A DNA stretch of 64,000 nt from Mycobacterium sp. EPa45 (GCF_001021385.1 NZ_CP011773.1:5208001-5272000); one strand, 5' to 3'; positions 21,920 to 31,163 are shown, numbered from the stretch's first letter. The notes: generated by a model from the letters alone, not told the origin. Numbers and translations: made by a program.

Positions 21920-23067
21920 AGCGAAAGAATTGTCGCCGAAGCGGTTCCGGGCGCGCCGTACACCTGCGCGAGGCCGACCCGCGGGTTACCCGGCACCTGA
22001 CGTTCGCCGGCCTCGCCGCGCAGCTGGCGCACCAGCTCGTGCATCTGCCGCAGTCCCGAGGCGCCGATCGGCTCGCCGTTTGCGATCAGGCCACCATCGG
22101 TGTTGATCGGCAGCGAGCCGTGGATCTCGGTGGCCCCGTCGGCCAGCAGCTTCTCCTGCTCCCCGTCGGCGCACAGACCGGTCTCGGCCATGTGGATGAT
22201 CTCGGCGCCGGCGTCGGTGTCCTGCAGCTGGGCGATGTCGACGTCGTCGGGCCCGATTCCGGCCTCCTCGTAGGCTGCCTTGGCCGCGTAGACGGTCGGC
22301 GACACGTCCTCGTCGAGCGGCGCCGAGGTGCCGTGCACCTCGTAGGCACCGAAGGTGCGGGTACGAATCTCGCTGGCGCGCACGTAAACCGGCTTGTCGG
22401 TGAATCGGTGAGCGATATCCGCGCGGCACATGATGACCGCGGCGGCGCCCTCGTCGGGAGCGCAGAACATGTACTGCCGCAACGGGTAGTTCAACACCGG
22501 CGAGGCCATGATCTCCTCGACCGAGATCTCTTTGCGCCGGAAGGCGTTCGGGTTCAGCACACCATTGCGGAAGTTCTTGTTGGCCACCCGCGCCAGCGTC
22601 TCCTCGGAGATGCCGTGATCGTGGATGTACCGGTTGGCCTTGATACCGAAGAACTTGGTGGTGACGAACTGTCCGTTCTGGGCGTACCACTGCGGCAGCG
22701 CCAGCTTGGCCGGGTCGTCGGTGAATGCGCCACGCGGGTGCTTGTCCAGGCCGACGGCGATGCCGATGTCGTACTTGCCGAGCCGGATGGTGTCCGCGGT
22801 CTGTTGAATCGCGCTGGCCGCGGTGGCGCAGGCGTTGAAGACGTTGGTGAACGTGATGCCGGTCAGGCCGACCAGGCGCGTCACCGCGTCGGGGTTGGAC
22901 ACCTCATAGCTGCCGCCGAAGCCGAACTGGATGTCCTTCCACTCCGCTCCCGCGTCCTTCAACGCCAGCTCGATCGCCTCGGCACCCATCTGCATGGCGG
23001 TCTTGTCGAACCGGCCGAACGGGTGCAGGCCGACCCCGATGATCGCGACGTCGTTGCTCACGCTCAT
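21916..23067 (-). CDS. Thiolase-fold lipid-transfer protein (Ltp-like), non-canonical active site
   Basis: A 383-residue thiolase superfamily member of the SCP-x/lipid-transfer-protein branch. The nucleophilic cysteine is present (NVFNACATAAS, about C80). However, the usual GHP motif reads NGEPIGASGLRQ, with Glu (about 332) in place of the catalytic His, and the expected late Cys is missing. It overlaps a DUF35 OB-fold gene by 4 bp; thiolase/DUF35 pairs such as the Ltp2-ChsH2 system act as retro-aldolases in steroid side-chain breakdown. Classical thiolysis is therefore unlikely. The reaction and substrate are not fixed by the sequence. Confidence 0.83.
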   Translation of the reverse strand: MSVSNDVAIIGVGLHPFGRFDKTAMQMGAEAIELALKDAGAEWKDIQFGFGGSYEVSNPDAVTRLVGLTGITFTNVFNACATAASAIQQTADTIRLGKYDIGIAVGLDKHPRGAFTDDPAKLALPQWYAQNGQFVTTKFFGIKANRYIHDHGISEETLARVANKNFRNGVLNPNAFRRKEISVEEIMASPVLNYPLRQYMFCAPDEGAAAVIMCRADIAHRFTDKPVYVRASEIRTRTFGAYEVHGTSAPLDEDVSPTVYAAKAAYEEAGIGPDDVDIAQLQDTDAGAEIIHMAETGLCADGEQEKLLADGATEIHGSLPINTDGGLIANGEPIGASGLRQMHELVRQLRGEAGERQVPGNPRVGLAQVYGAPGTASATILSL

Positions 23068-23486
23068 GCCCCTTCCGCCGGCTGGAACGCGAACGTGACG
23101 ATCTCATTGCCCTCGGCGTCGGTGGCGAACGGGATCATCGTCAGCTCGACGTCCATGCCCCACTTGAGCTTCTCGGGGTCGTTCTCGGTGAGCCGACCTT
23201 CGACCCGCACGACGTCGTCGAGCTGCACCAGGCCGACACCGAACGGGACGAAATCCTTGCCCGTCGGACCGATGTAGGGGGCGCCGGGGGGGAAGCCCTG
23301 CGTCGTCCACGCGACCAGGGTGCCGCGTCGGGGCAGCTTGACCTCGTTCATGCCGCCCGCGCTGCAGTGCGGGCAACGCTGCTGGCTCGGAAACACCACG
23401 GCCGAGCAACTGGCACATTTACTGCCGATCAGCTGCGGATTGTCCTCCGGCCAAGTGGAGATTTCGGGCGCCAGGGCCTTCTGCAT
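23064..23486 (-). CDS. Zn-ribbon/OB-fold DUF35 protein
   Basis: A 140-residue acyl-CoA-binding accessory protein. The N-terminal rubredoxin-like zinc ribbon has CASC and CPHC pairs (SKCASCSAVVFPSQQRCPHC), then an OB-fold (GTLVAWTTQGFPPGAP, DVVRVEGRL). Such proteins form complexes with thiolase-fold partners, and the next gene downstream, overlapping by 4 bp, is one. ATG 23486 is preferred because GAAGGA lies 8 bp upstream; a longer frame to 23573 would run through the palindrome at 23527-23547. Confidence 0.87.
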   Translation of the reverse strand: MQKALAPEISTWPEDNPQLIGSKCASCSAVVFPSQQRCPHCSAGGMNEVKLPRRGTLVAWTTQGFPPGAPYIGPTGKDFVPFGVGLVQLDDVVRVEGRLTENDPEKLKWGMDVELTMIPFATDAEGNEIVTFAFQPAEGA

Positions 23487-23526
23487 AGCGGCATCCTTCG
23501 TAGTCCAAATCGGTAGCCGGATCGTA

Positions 23527-23547
23527 CAACACTGTTGGCCAGTGTTG
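23527..23547. promoter_or_regulatory. Palindromic operator candidate upstream of DUF35-thiolase operon
   Basis: CAACACTG and CAGTGTTG flank a 5-bp spacer, about 41 bp ahead of the DUF35 start. Arms are a perfect 8-bp inverted repeat. The position fits a repressor binding over the promoter of the thiolase/DUF35 operon. The cognate TetR-type regulator is not identified here. Confidence 0.5.
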
Positions 23548-23580
23548 GAAACCGCATTCTCATCTGAGTGCACGCGCTTC

Positions 23581-24570
23581 TCACGTCAGCGCGGGGATCA
23601 CCTCACGCTCGAACAACTCGATGCCGGACCTGTCGTAGGCGGCCTCGGGGAAGTAGCAGATCACGTATTCACAACCCAGGTCGCGCAGCCCGGTGAGGCT
23701 CTCGATGACCTGCTCGGGAGTTCCCGCCGCGGAGCCGGGCGCACTGACCGTCGTCATCATCGCGTCGGCAGCGGCGTCGCCGCACAACCCGGCCAGTCGG
23801 TCGCGCACGCGCTTCACCCGCGCGGTGACATCATCGGCCGAGCTGCCGAGGATCGCGTTGACGTTGGCCGACCGGACGATGGCGTCGAAGTCCGTGCCGA
23901 CCTCACGGCAGTGCTCGGCGAGCACCCGCGACTTGTGCGCGAACCCGTCGGGTTCGGAGGTGAAGTTGGTGTACTGCGCGTACTTCGCCGCGATCTTGAG
24001 CGTCACCTTCTCGCCGCCACCGGCGATCCACAGTGGAATCCCGCCCTCCTGCAACGGCTTAGGAGCGACAATCGCCCCGTCCACCTGATACTGCTTGCCC
24101 TCGAAACTGACCTTTCCATCCCGCCAGGCATCTCGCATGATCTGGACGCCCTCGTCGAGCCGGGCCAGCCGCACTCCCGCGGACGGGAAGCCGTAGCCAT
24201 ACGCCCGCCACTCGTGCTCATACCAGCCGCCGCCGATGCCCATCTGGACACGGCCCCCGGAGATGATGTCGGTGGTGGCGGCGACCTTGGCGAGATAGAC
24301 GGGGTTGCGGTAGCTCATCGCGGTGCACATCTGGCCGAGCTTGATCCGCGAGGTGGTCGCGGCGTAGGCAGCCATCAGGGTCCACGCCTCGTGCGTGGCT
24401 TCATCGCTCGGGATGGGCACGGTGTGGAAATGGTCGTACACCCACAGCGAGTCCCACGGACCCGCGTCCGCGTGATCGGCCAGATCACGCATTACCTGCC
24501 AGTGCTTTTCAGTGGGAATGCCGGCCAGATCGAGTCGCCAGCCCTGCGGGATGAACAGTCCGAAGCGCAT
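23581..24570 (-). CDS. F420-dependent luciferase-like (LLM) oxidoreductase
   Basis: A 329-residue TIM-barrel protein of the bacterial luciferase-like family, in the branch of mycobacterial F420 enzymes. The N-terminus MRFGLFIPQGWRLDL, the LWVYDHFHTV strand and the IGGGWYEHEWRAYGYGFPS segment are characteristic; the last borders the cofactor pocket. It likely reduces or oxidises a lipid or xenobiotic with coenzyme F420. It follows the thiolase/DUF35 genes on the same strand, upstream, with 94 bp containing the operator candidate. Substrate unknown. Confidence 0.85.
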   Translation of the reverse strand: MRFGLFIPQGWRLDLAGIPTEKHWQVMRDLADHADAGPWDSLWVYDHFHTVPIPSDEATHEAWTLMAAYAATTSRIKLGQMCTAMSYRNPVYLAKVAATTDIISGGRVQMGIGGGWYEHEWRAYGYGFPSAGVRLARLDEGVQIMRDAWRDGKVSFEGKQYQVDGAIVAPKPLQEGGIPLWIAGGGEKVTLKIAAKYAQYTNFTSEPDGFAHKSRVLAEHCREVGTDFDAIVRSANVNAILGSSADDVTARVKRVRDRLAGLCGDAAADAMMTTVSAPGSAAGTPEQVIESLTGLRDLGCEYVICYFPEAAYDRSGIELFEREVIPALT

Positions 24571-25396
24571 GGCCCGACTCTACGGCCGAGCGCGCCATCA
24601 GGTGAGAGAAGTCGGCGATAACCACCGGCCTGTGGTGGTGCGGCTTGGCCGGCCCGTGGTCACCACGCAGAATGACTGACTCCCAACGTAATTCGACGGT
24701 TCGCTCCAGGCAGATAGGACGGCGGCGAGCGATTGAACGCACGGCCGACGGATACCGCCCCCACCGCCGGGGGTTCGCGTATCAAGGGGATTGTTGCTGC
24801 CGCCGTGAGTGCGGGCTGACTGCATCGATGCGTGCAAGATGCGCGTCGAGGACCTCCCGGCAGAACGCCGCACCGTGGTCATCCAGCCGACGGGCTTGAG
24901 GCAAAGTTACGACCCCCGGACGGCAATCGGCCCCTCCCATACGGGAGGGGCCAATGCTCCCCCTTGCCTCCTCATTCCCCTGGCGTAATGCCCATCACAC
25001 CGCAAAAGCTAGCTGAGAGCAAGCTGAGACGGTGCAATTCAGCAAAAATTCTTGCGTGGGCAGGCAAATGAATCAAGCCGGCGGCTCCCGCTATCCAAAT
25101 CGGACATATGTCGAGTTCAGGCGCACTTCCCGGAAACAGTCATCGCGGCAAATCGCGTGCTGTCAACCGAACGGGGCAATTCGTCCAGCAACTGAGGCCA
25201 TAAGGCCGCGAACAACAAAACACACGGAAGTTTGCTCGAATCGTCGCACGCGACAGTTATTCCAGCTCACATGTGATCGCCAGTCTGCGTAACGGATTTG
25301 CGATTTGCTGGGGTTCGTCGGCGCCTCGAATCGGGTCTCCGGCAGGGCGCCCCGGTTCGGCGCGACGCGCTGGCAATGACCTGGCCTTCGTGGCGC
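24571..25396. other. Non-coding stretch of 826 bp, AT-richer in its second half
   Basis: There is no open frame with convincing codon use or homology on either strand. It holds a perfect 10-bp stem-loop at 24929-24952 and the direct repeat AGCTGAGA at 25011-25018 and 25022-25029, 11 bp apart. Bases from about 25000 to 25290 are visibly richer in A/T than the flanks. It could contain a small RNA, a long leader for the LLM gene or decayed foreign DNA. Confidence 0.5.
24929..24952. terminator. Strong GC stem-loop in the non-coding stretch
   Basis: GGCCCCTCCC and GGGAGGGGCC pair perfectly around an ATAC loop. It has no T-tract, as often in mycobacterial terminators. The nearest gene end is the AMP-ligase stop, more than 400 bp away, so it may end a small RNA rather than a known gene. 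Confidence 0.4.
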
Positions 25397-26902
25397 TCAG
25401 CTCACGCGGCCGGGGTACATCGCGGCGACGTCACGAAGTGAAACTTTGAGCGATTGGTTACGCGGAAGATCCGCGACCACAACCACCTCGACCGGCACAT
25501 AGTGCTTGGGCAGGGCTTCACGGACCAAGTCCACGAGGTCGGCAGGGTCGGGGGGCAGGGCACCGGGAACGGGCTCGACCACGGCGAACGGCACCTCGCC
25601 CAACCGGGCATCGGGTACGCCGACGACCGCGGCGTCACGGACCGACGGATGGCCGACCAGGACCCGGCGAACCGTCTCCGGCAGTACCTTGAACCCACCG
25701 CGATTGATCGCCCCGTCGGCCCGGCCGTGCAGCGTGATGAACCCGTCAGCATCTACCGAAGCCAGATCGTTGGTGCGAATCCAGTCCGGGCTGATGGCAG
25801 CGATCTTGGCCTCCAGCACGCCCTGCTCGCCGGTCGGCACCTCACCACCACCGGCCGAGTCGACGATGCGGACCTCGGTGTTGGGCATCACCCGGCCCGA
25901 GCTGGCGCGTTTGGCGGCGCCGAACTCCCGATAGAGATCCGGGGTCCAGGTGCACACCGAACCGGCGAATTCGGTTGCGCCATAAGCCAACAACACCGGA
26001 ACGCCATACCGTTCCTCGAAGGCGTCCCGGGTCTCGGGATCGAGCGGTCCGGCAGCACTGATCACATATTCGAGCGAGGCGAGGTCATCGCGGCACAGGT
26101 CGGCGTCCAGAAGCATGCGTACCGCCGCAGGCTGCAGACCGCAGCGCCGGATCCCGTAGGTCTTCACCACCCGAACCCACTCGGCGACGCTGAACTTCTC
26201 CAGCAGGGCGATCCGCTTGCCGAGGTAAGCGCCGGTGATCAGCTGGCAGACCCCGCCGATTCCGCCGAGCGGCCAGTACATCAGTTCGGGGGGCTCGTCG
26301 GCGGAGGCACCGGTGATCGCCACGCTGGACACGGTGTGCTCCAACACCGCGGTCGGGATCGGGTGGCGTTTGGGCGGCCCGGTGGTGCCGCTGGTGAGCA
26401 CCTGAAGACCCGTCGAGCCGTCTCGACCGGCGGCACGCAGCCGCTCCGAGACCCGCTCGATGCCGCTGACGAGTTCGACCGTGGGCGGTGTCAACGAGAC
26501 CGCGATGCCCGCGGTGCCGGTGCGACGGGCGGCGGTGATCGCCGGCCCGGTCCAGTCATCCCGGTCGGCGACGACCGCGGCCAGTTCGAGCTGTTCGATG
26601 TCGCGCCCGATCGCCTCGGCCGACTGGAATGAGTAGATCATCGACACCCATCGCCCGGCGCCGAGCAATCCCACCACCGCCGCCGCATGCGGTGGACGGT
26701 TGCGGGCCACCACGCCGACTGCCGCCCCGTCGGCGACACCGGCCGCCCGCAGCGCGTCATCGATGGCGGCCGCGTAGGCGGCAACCTCGTCACCGGTGTA
26801 CCAACGTCCGTTGAACTCGATGCACGGCGCGTCGCCGTAGCCGGCCAGGCTCGTGGCCAGCGTGCTGCTGATCGTCGCGGCGCTCTCGCTCACGGACCTC
26901 AC
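25397..26902 (-). CDS. AMP-dependent acyl-CoA synthetase/ligase
   Basis: An ANL-superfamily adenylating enzyme of about 501 residues that activates a carboxylic acid as acyl-AMP and then acyl-CoA. Visible motifs are the P-loop-like LTSGTTGPPKRHP, the LAYGATEFAGSVC motif (A5), the WIRTNDLASVDADGF hinge (A7) and RADGAINRGGFKVLPE (A8). The lysine region near the C-terminus reads NQSLKVSLRDV. The GTG at 26902 was chosen; GTG 26893 is an equally good alternative. It ends the divergent space near fadB's terminator. Substrate acid unknown. Confidence 0.83.
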   Translation of the reverse strand: MRSVSESAATISSTLATSLAGYGDAPCIEFNGRWYTGDEVAAYAAAIDDALRAAGVADGAAVGVVARNRPPHAAAVVGLLGAGRWVSMIYSFQSAEAIGRDIEQLELAAVVADRDDWTGPAITAARRTGTAGIAVSLTPPTVELVSGIERVSERLRAAGRDGSTGLQVLTSGTTGPPKRHPIPTAVLEHTVSSVAITGASADEPPELMYWPLGGIGGVCQLITGAYLGKRIALLEKFSVAEWVRVVKTYGIRRCGLQPAAVRMLLDADLCRDDLASLEYVISAAGPLDPETRDAFEERYGVPVLLAYGATEFAGSVCTWTPDLYREFGAAKRASSGRVMPNTEVRIVDSAGGGEVPTGEQGVLEAKIAAISPDWIRTNDLASVDADGFITLHGRADGAINRGGFKVLPETVRRVLVGHPSVRDAAVVGVPDARLGEVPFAVVEPVPGALPPDPADLVDLVREALPKHYVPVEVVVVADLPRNQSLKVSLRDVAAMYPGRVS

Positions 26903-26925
26903 GCTAGCGGTGCGCGAGCCCCCAC

Positions 26926-26971
26926 ACGTCAAAGCCCGGAGGAACGCGATCGTTCCTCCGGGCTTTGACGT
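26926..26971 (-). terminator. Terminator hairpin downstream of fadA-fadB
   Basis: A perfect 21-bp stem with a CGAT loop starts 8 bp after the fadB stop codon (arms 26926-26946 and 26951-26971, core AAAGCCCGGAGGAACG). The TTT at the stem base and lack of a long T-tract fit mycobacterial-style intrinsic termination. It also lies close to the AMP-ligase start on the same strand. Confidence 0.8.
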
Positions 26972-26978
26972 CTTGCAG

Positions 26979-29114
26979 CTAGAGCAGGGAGGCCGGCGGG
27001 TTGAACCGCTCGCCGTACTTCTCCGCCAGCTCCTTGGCACGCGCCACGAACCCGGCCTTGCCGCCATGGGGGTAGCCGACGATCAGCTGGGCGGCGCCAC
27101 CGGTCCACGGCGGGAAGCCGATTCCCATGATCGAGCCGATGTTGGCGTCGGCCGTCGTGGTGATCACGCCCTCGTCGAAGCACTTCTGGGTTTCCAGCGC
27201 CTCGGCGAACAGCATCCGGTCGATCATGTCCTGGAGCGGCGGTGTCGAGGTGCCCGAGTTGAAGGTCTCGCGCAGCCCCGGCCACAGCTGGGTCCGCTTG
27301 CCGTCCACGTACTCGTAGAAGCCAGCACCGGAAAGCCTTGAGGGACGGCCGATTTCGATCATCTTCTCGACGACGGCCTCGGCCGGATGCGGCTCGTAGG
27401 TGCCACCTGCGTCCTCGACGCCCTTGCGGGTGGCGAGGGCGATCTTGTGCATGAGCTCCAGGTTGAGCTCGTCGGAGAGCTGCAGCGGCGGGGCCGGGTA
27501 GCCGGCCTGGCTACCCGCATGCTCGATCGACGCAGGCTCGACACCCTCACCGAGCATCGCCAGCGCCTCGTTGACGAAGGTGCCGATGACCCTGCTGGTG
27601 TAGAAGCCGCGGCTGTCGTTCACCACGATCGGGGTCTTGCCGATGGCCAGCGTGTAGTCGAACACCCGGGCCAGCGCCTCGTCAGAAGTCTTCTCGCCCT
27701 TGATGATCTCCACCAACGGCATCTTGTCGACCGGCGAGAAGAAGTGGATTCCGATGAAGTCTTCCTGGCGCTTCACCCCACTGGCCAGGCCGGTGATCGG
27801 CATGGTCGAGGTGTTGGAGCCGAGGATCGCGTTGGGCTCGACGATGTCCTCGATCTCCTGGAACACCTTGTGCTTGAGTTCCTGGTTCTCGAAAACGGCC
27901 TCGATGACGAAGTCGACGCCCTTGAAGTCGGCGGCGTCGGCGGTCGGGGTGATCCGATCGAGGACTTCACGGGACCTTTCCTCGGTGGTTCGCCCACGCT
28001 CGAGGGCCTTGGCCTCCAGCTTCTCCGAGTAGCCCTTGCCCTTCTGGGCAGCTTCCAGCGAAACATCCTTCAGCACAACGTCGAAACCGGCCTTGGCCGA
28101 GACGTAGGCGATGCCCGCGCCCATCATGCCCGCACCGAGCACACCGATCTTGGTGATCGGGGTCTTGCCGATGCCCTCGGGCCGTGAACCACCGGAGTTG
28201 ATGGCCTGCAGGTCGAAGAAGAACGCCTGGATCATGTTCTTCGCGATCGGACCGGTGACCAGCTCGGTGAAGTACCGGCTCTCAATGCGGCTGGCGGTGT
28301 CGAAATCCACCTGGGCGCCCTCGACGGCGGCGGCCAGGATGGCCCGCGGTGCCGGCATCGGCGCACCCTTGAGCTGCTTGCGCAGCAGCGACGGGAACGA
28401 CGGCAGGATGGCCGCCAGCGCCGGGCTGGCCGGGGTGCCGCCGGGCATCTTGTAGCCCTTGGCATCCCACGGCTGGGTGTGCGCTTCCGGGTTGGCCTTT
28501 ATCCACGCCTTGGCGGCCGGGATCAATTCGTCGACGCTGGAGACGATTTCGTCGACCAGGCCGTTGTCCTTGGCGGCGGCCGGCTTGAACCTGGTGCCCT
28601 GGGACAGCACGTTGACGAAGCCGTTCTGGATTCCGAGCATCCGGGTCACGCGGGTGACGCCGCCGCCACCGGGCAGCAGGCCGAGGGTGACCTCGGGCAG
28701 GCCGATCTGAACGCCCTTGACGTCGGCCACGATGCGGTGGTGACAGGCCAGGGCGATCTCCAGGCCACCGCCGAGCGCGGCGCCGTTGATCGCGGCGACG
28801 ACCGGCTTGCCCAGGGTCTCCAGGGCGCGCAGGTCACGCTTGATGTCCTCGACCTCGGCGAAGATCTCGCCTGCGTTCTCCGGGCCCGCGGTGATCATGC
28901 TCTTGAGGTCACCGCCGGCGAAGAAGGTCTTCTTCCCGCTGGTGATCACCACACCGGTGATCGAATCCTTCTCGGCCACAAGGCGTTCGACCGCGTTGTG
29001 CATGGACTCTTTGTAGTGCTCGTTCATCACGTTGGCCCCGCCGGTCGGGTCGTCCAACGTCAGCGTGACGATGCCGTCGGCATCCTTGTCCCACGCAATA
29101 GTGTTCTCTGCCAT
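26979..29114 (-). CDS. fadB: Fatty-acid oxidation multifunctional protein, enoyl-CoA hydratase/3-hydroxyacyl-CoA dehydrogenase
   Basis: A 711-residue alpha subunit of the trifunctional beta-oxidation complex. The N-terminal crotonase domain has the oxyanion motifs SGKKTFFAGGDLKSM and INGAALGGGLEIALACHHR with LPEVTLGLLPGGGG. The central NAD-binding domain opens with IGVLGAGMMGAGIAYVSAKA, and the C-terminal dehydrogenase domain carries FFSPVDKMPLVEII. It performs hydration and then dehydrogenation of acyl-CoA. fadA starts 10 bp upstream on the same strand. Counterpart of Rv0860. Confidence 0.95.
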   Translation of the reverse strand: MAENTIAWDKDADGIVTLTLDDPTGGANVMNEHYKESMHNAVERLVAEKDSITGVVITSGKKTFFAGGDLKSMITAGPENAGEIFAEVEDIKRDLRALETLGKPVVAAINGAALGGGLEIALACHHRIVADVKGVQIGLPEVTLGLLPGGGGVTRVTRMLGIQNGFVNVLSQGTRFKPAAAKDNGLVDEIVSSVDELIPAAKAWIKANPEAHTQPWDAKGYKMPGGTPASPALAAILPSFPSLLRKQLKGAPMPAPRAILAAAVEGAQVDFDTASRIESRYFTELVTGPIAKNMIQAFFFDLQAINSGGSRPEGIGKTPITKIGVLGAGMMGAGIAYVSAKAGFDVVLKDVSLEAAQKGKGYSEKLEAKALERGRTTEERSREVLDRITPTADAADFKGVDFVIEAVFENQELKHKVFQEIEDIVEPNAILGSNTSTMPITGLASGVKRQEDFIGIHFFSPVDKMPLVEIIKGEKTSDEALARVFDYTLAIGKTPIVVNDSRGFYTSRVIGTFVNEALAMLGEGVEPASIEHAGSQAGYPAPPLQLSDELNLELMHKIALATRKGVEDAGGTYEPHPAEAVVEKMIEIGRPSRLSGAGFYEYVDGKRTQLWPGLRETFNSGTSTPPLQDMIDRMLFAEALETQKCFDEGVITTTADANIGSIMGIGFPPWTGGAAQLIVGYPHGGKAGFVARAKELAEKYGERFNPPASLL

Positions 29115-29123
29115 GGCTTTTCC

Positions 29124-30335
29124 TTAAACCCTCTCGATGATGGTGGCCACGCCCATGCCGCCGCCGATGCACAGCGTGACCAGGGCACGCTTGGCGCCGC
29201 GACGCTCCAGCTCGTCGACCATGGTGCCGGTGATCATCGCGCCGGTGGCACCCAGCGGGTGACCCATCGCGATCGCACCGCCGTTGACGTTCAGGATTTC
29301 GTCCGGGATGTTCAGGTCTTTCTGGAACTTCAGCACCACCGACGCGAAGGCCTCGTTGAGCTCGAACAGGTCGATGTCGTCGACGGTGAGGCCGGCGCGG
29401 TCAAGCACCTTGCGGGTAGCCGGCGTCGGGCCGGTCAGCATGATCGTCGGCTCGGCACCACTGGTGGCGGTGGCCACGATGCGCGCCCGCGGGGTGAGCC
29501 CCTGCGACTTGCCGGCAGCCTCGCTGCCGACCAGCACCAGCGCGGCGCCGTCGACGATGCCGGAGCTGTTGCCACCGGTGTGGACGTGGTTGATCTTCTC
29601 GAGCCAGTGGTACTTCTGCAGCGCCACATCGTCGAAGCCGGCCATCGCGGCCAGGCCCTCGAAGGCCGATTTGAGCTTGCCCAGGCTTTCCACGGTGGTG
29701 CCGGGACGCATGTGCTCGTCGTGGTCGAGGATCACCAGACCGTTCTGGTCTTTGACCGGAACGACGGACTTGGCGAAGTAGCCGCCGGACCAGGCCGCGG
29801 CCGCCCGCTCCTGGGACCGCTCGGCGTAGCGGTCGACGTCCTCGCGGGAGAAACCCTCCATCGTCGCGATCAGGTCGGCGCTGATGCCCTGCGGCACGAT
29901 GTAGTTGTCGAACATGGTGGCCGGGTCGGTGAACATCGCACCGCCGTCGGAACCCATCGGAACGCGGCTCATCGACTCAACGCCGCCGGCGAGCACCAGG
30001 TCGTCCCATCCGGAGCGAACCTTCTGCGCGGCGGTGTTGACCGCTTCGAGGCCGGAGGCGCAGAACCGGTTGAGCTGCACGCCGCCGACGGTCTCGGGCA
30101 TCCCGGCCGCGATCACCGCGGTGCGGGCGATGTCGGCGCCCTGGTCGCCAACCGGTGAGACGCAGCCCAGGATGACGTCGCTGATCAGGGTCTCGTCCAG
30201 GTCAGGAAAGCGGCTGCGCAGCTCGTCGATCAGCCCGACCACCAGGTTCAGGGGCTTGACCTCGGTCAGCGATCCGCCGCGCTGCTTGCCGCGCGGGGTT
30301 CGGATGGCCTCGTAGATGAAGGCTTCTTCGGACAT
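29124..30335 (-). CDS. fadA: Acetyl-CoA acetyltransferase (beta-oxidation thiolase)
   Basis: A 403-residue thiolase beta subunit that cleaves 3-ketoacyl-CoA. The nucleophile is in [16 protein letters not shown], and the second pair is in [15 protein letters not shown] and [13 protein letters not shown], so the full catalytic Cys/His/Cys set is intact. ATG 30335 is preferred because GGAGA lies 9 bp upstream and the length equals M. tuberculosis Rv0859. It forms a two-gene operon with fadB. Contrast the unusual thiolase at 21916-23067. Confidence 0.95.
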   Translation of the reverse strand: MSEEAFIYEAIRTPRGKQRGGSLTEVKPLNLVVGLIDELRSRFPDLDETLISDVILGCVSPVGDQGADIARTAVIAAGMPETVGGVQLNRFCASGLEAVNTAAQKVRSGWDDLVLAGGVESMSRVPMGSDGGAMFTDPATMFDNYIVPQGISADLIATMEGFSREDVDRYAERSQERAAAAWSGGYFAKSVVPVKDQNGLVILDHDEHMRPGTTVESLGKLKSAFEGLAAMAGFDDVALQKYHWLEKINHVHTGGNSSGIVDGAALVLVGSEAAGKSQGLTPRARIVATATSGAEPTIMLTGPTPATRKVLDRAGLTVDDIDLFELNEAFASVVLKFQKDLNIPDEILNVNGGAIAMGHPLGATGAMITGTMVDELERRGAKRALVTLCIGGGMGVATIIERV

Positions 30336-30417
30336 GTGTGTTTTCTCCAGGTCCTGTTCGGATTGGGCGTGACGATCTGCTGACAGTCGTCCTCTGCCCG
30401 CGAAGCTTAGCAAGCCC

Positions 30418-30437
30418 GCCCAACCGGATGGTTGGGC
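30418..30437. terminator. Short perfect hairpin behind the C39-like gene
   Basis: GCCCAACC and GGTTGGGC pair around GGAT, starting 6 bp after the stop of the secreted C39-like gene. It may end that transcript, or serve as an operator of the fadA promoter, which lies in the same 108-bp gap. Confidence 0.45.
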
Positions 30438-30443
30438 AGTCGC

Positions 30444-31103
30444 TCAGGATCGTGCGGTGACGATGATCGAGTCGTTGGAGGTGTCCCAGGCCTTCATGAA
30501 GGCGGAAATCGACAGCGTGGTGTTTGCCTCGTCGGCGGCGGGGTCGTTGAGGTGCACCACGTTCTTGTTGGTGTCGATGCCGGTGACCACGACAAAGTGG
30601 TCCGCTGCCGTCCGCTGGTCGCTGGAGTCTTCGACGATCGCGTAGTTGACGAAGGCGATGACTTTGCGGCCGGCGGCGAGGTACTGCTCCAGCGCGTTGA
30701 GGCCGGTCGCGTCCGGGCCGGAGGTGTCGCTGTTCACCGATTTGATGCCGTAGTGCTTCAGCAAGACCGGCAGGTCCCCGATCGAAATGCCGTTGTTGTT
30801 CGGCTTGTAGATCATGTCGCCGGGGTTCATCTCGGACGGCGTCCGCTCAGCCACCGCCAGGATCTGCGCCTCGGTCGGCCGGCTTGCGGTGAGTTGTCCG
30901 ACGACATCGGCCGCCGACATCGCCCCGCAGTTGTCCTCCAGGGACTGCGCCTGCCAGTACGGGGCGGCCGCCGCCGGGTCACCGTAGACGCCGCCCTGGG
31001 ATCCGGCTGAAGGATCGGCCAGAGCGACGCCGCCGAGCATGAGCGTCAGCGCCGCGAGGATCGCCACCACGCCCGAGTGCAGGAGTGACCTGACCACCCG
31101 CAC
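30444..31103 (-). CDS. Secreted papain-like/C39-family peptidase-like protein
   Basis: A 219-residue exported protein. The signal peptide has a long hydrophobic core (VVAILAALTLMLGGVALA) ending near residue 29. The mature part resembles the peptidase C39-like fold: a cysteine in SLEDNCGAMSAADVVGQL (the family usually has CGPTS), the expected His in AADHFVVVTGID and Asn/Asp in HLNDPA. This suggests a cysteine peptidase or an inactive relative in the cell wall. The GTG at 31103 is the only reasonable start. It follows the ethanol/acetate cluster in the same direction, 60 bp after adh. Confidence 0.7.
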   Translation of the reverse strand: MRVVRSLLHSGVVAILAALTLMLGGVALADPSAGSQGGVYGDPAAAAPYWQAQSLEDNCGAMSAADVVGQLTASRPTEAQILAVAERTPSEMNPGDMIYKPNNNGISIGDLPVLLKHYGIKSVNSDTSGPDATGLNALEQYLAAGRKVIAFVNYAIVEDSSDQRTAADHFVVVTGIDTNKNVVHLNDPAADEANTTLSISAFMKAWDTSNDSIIVTARS

Positions 31104-31163
31104 ACGGTAGACCGCGATTGACGAACGCGCAGATAAACGGCCTGGTGCGCCCGGGACCAGGGC

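Noticed and set aside
25032..25292. 86-residue frame in the non-coding stretch
   Set aside because: Unusual amino-acid use (Arg, Gln, Thr, Cys rich), no ribosome-binding site and no family resemblance.
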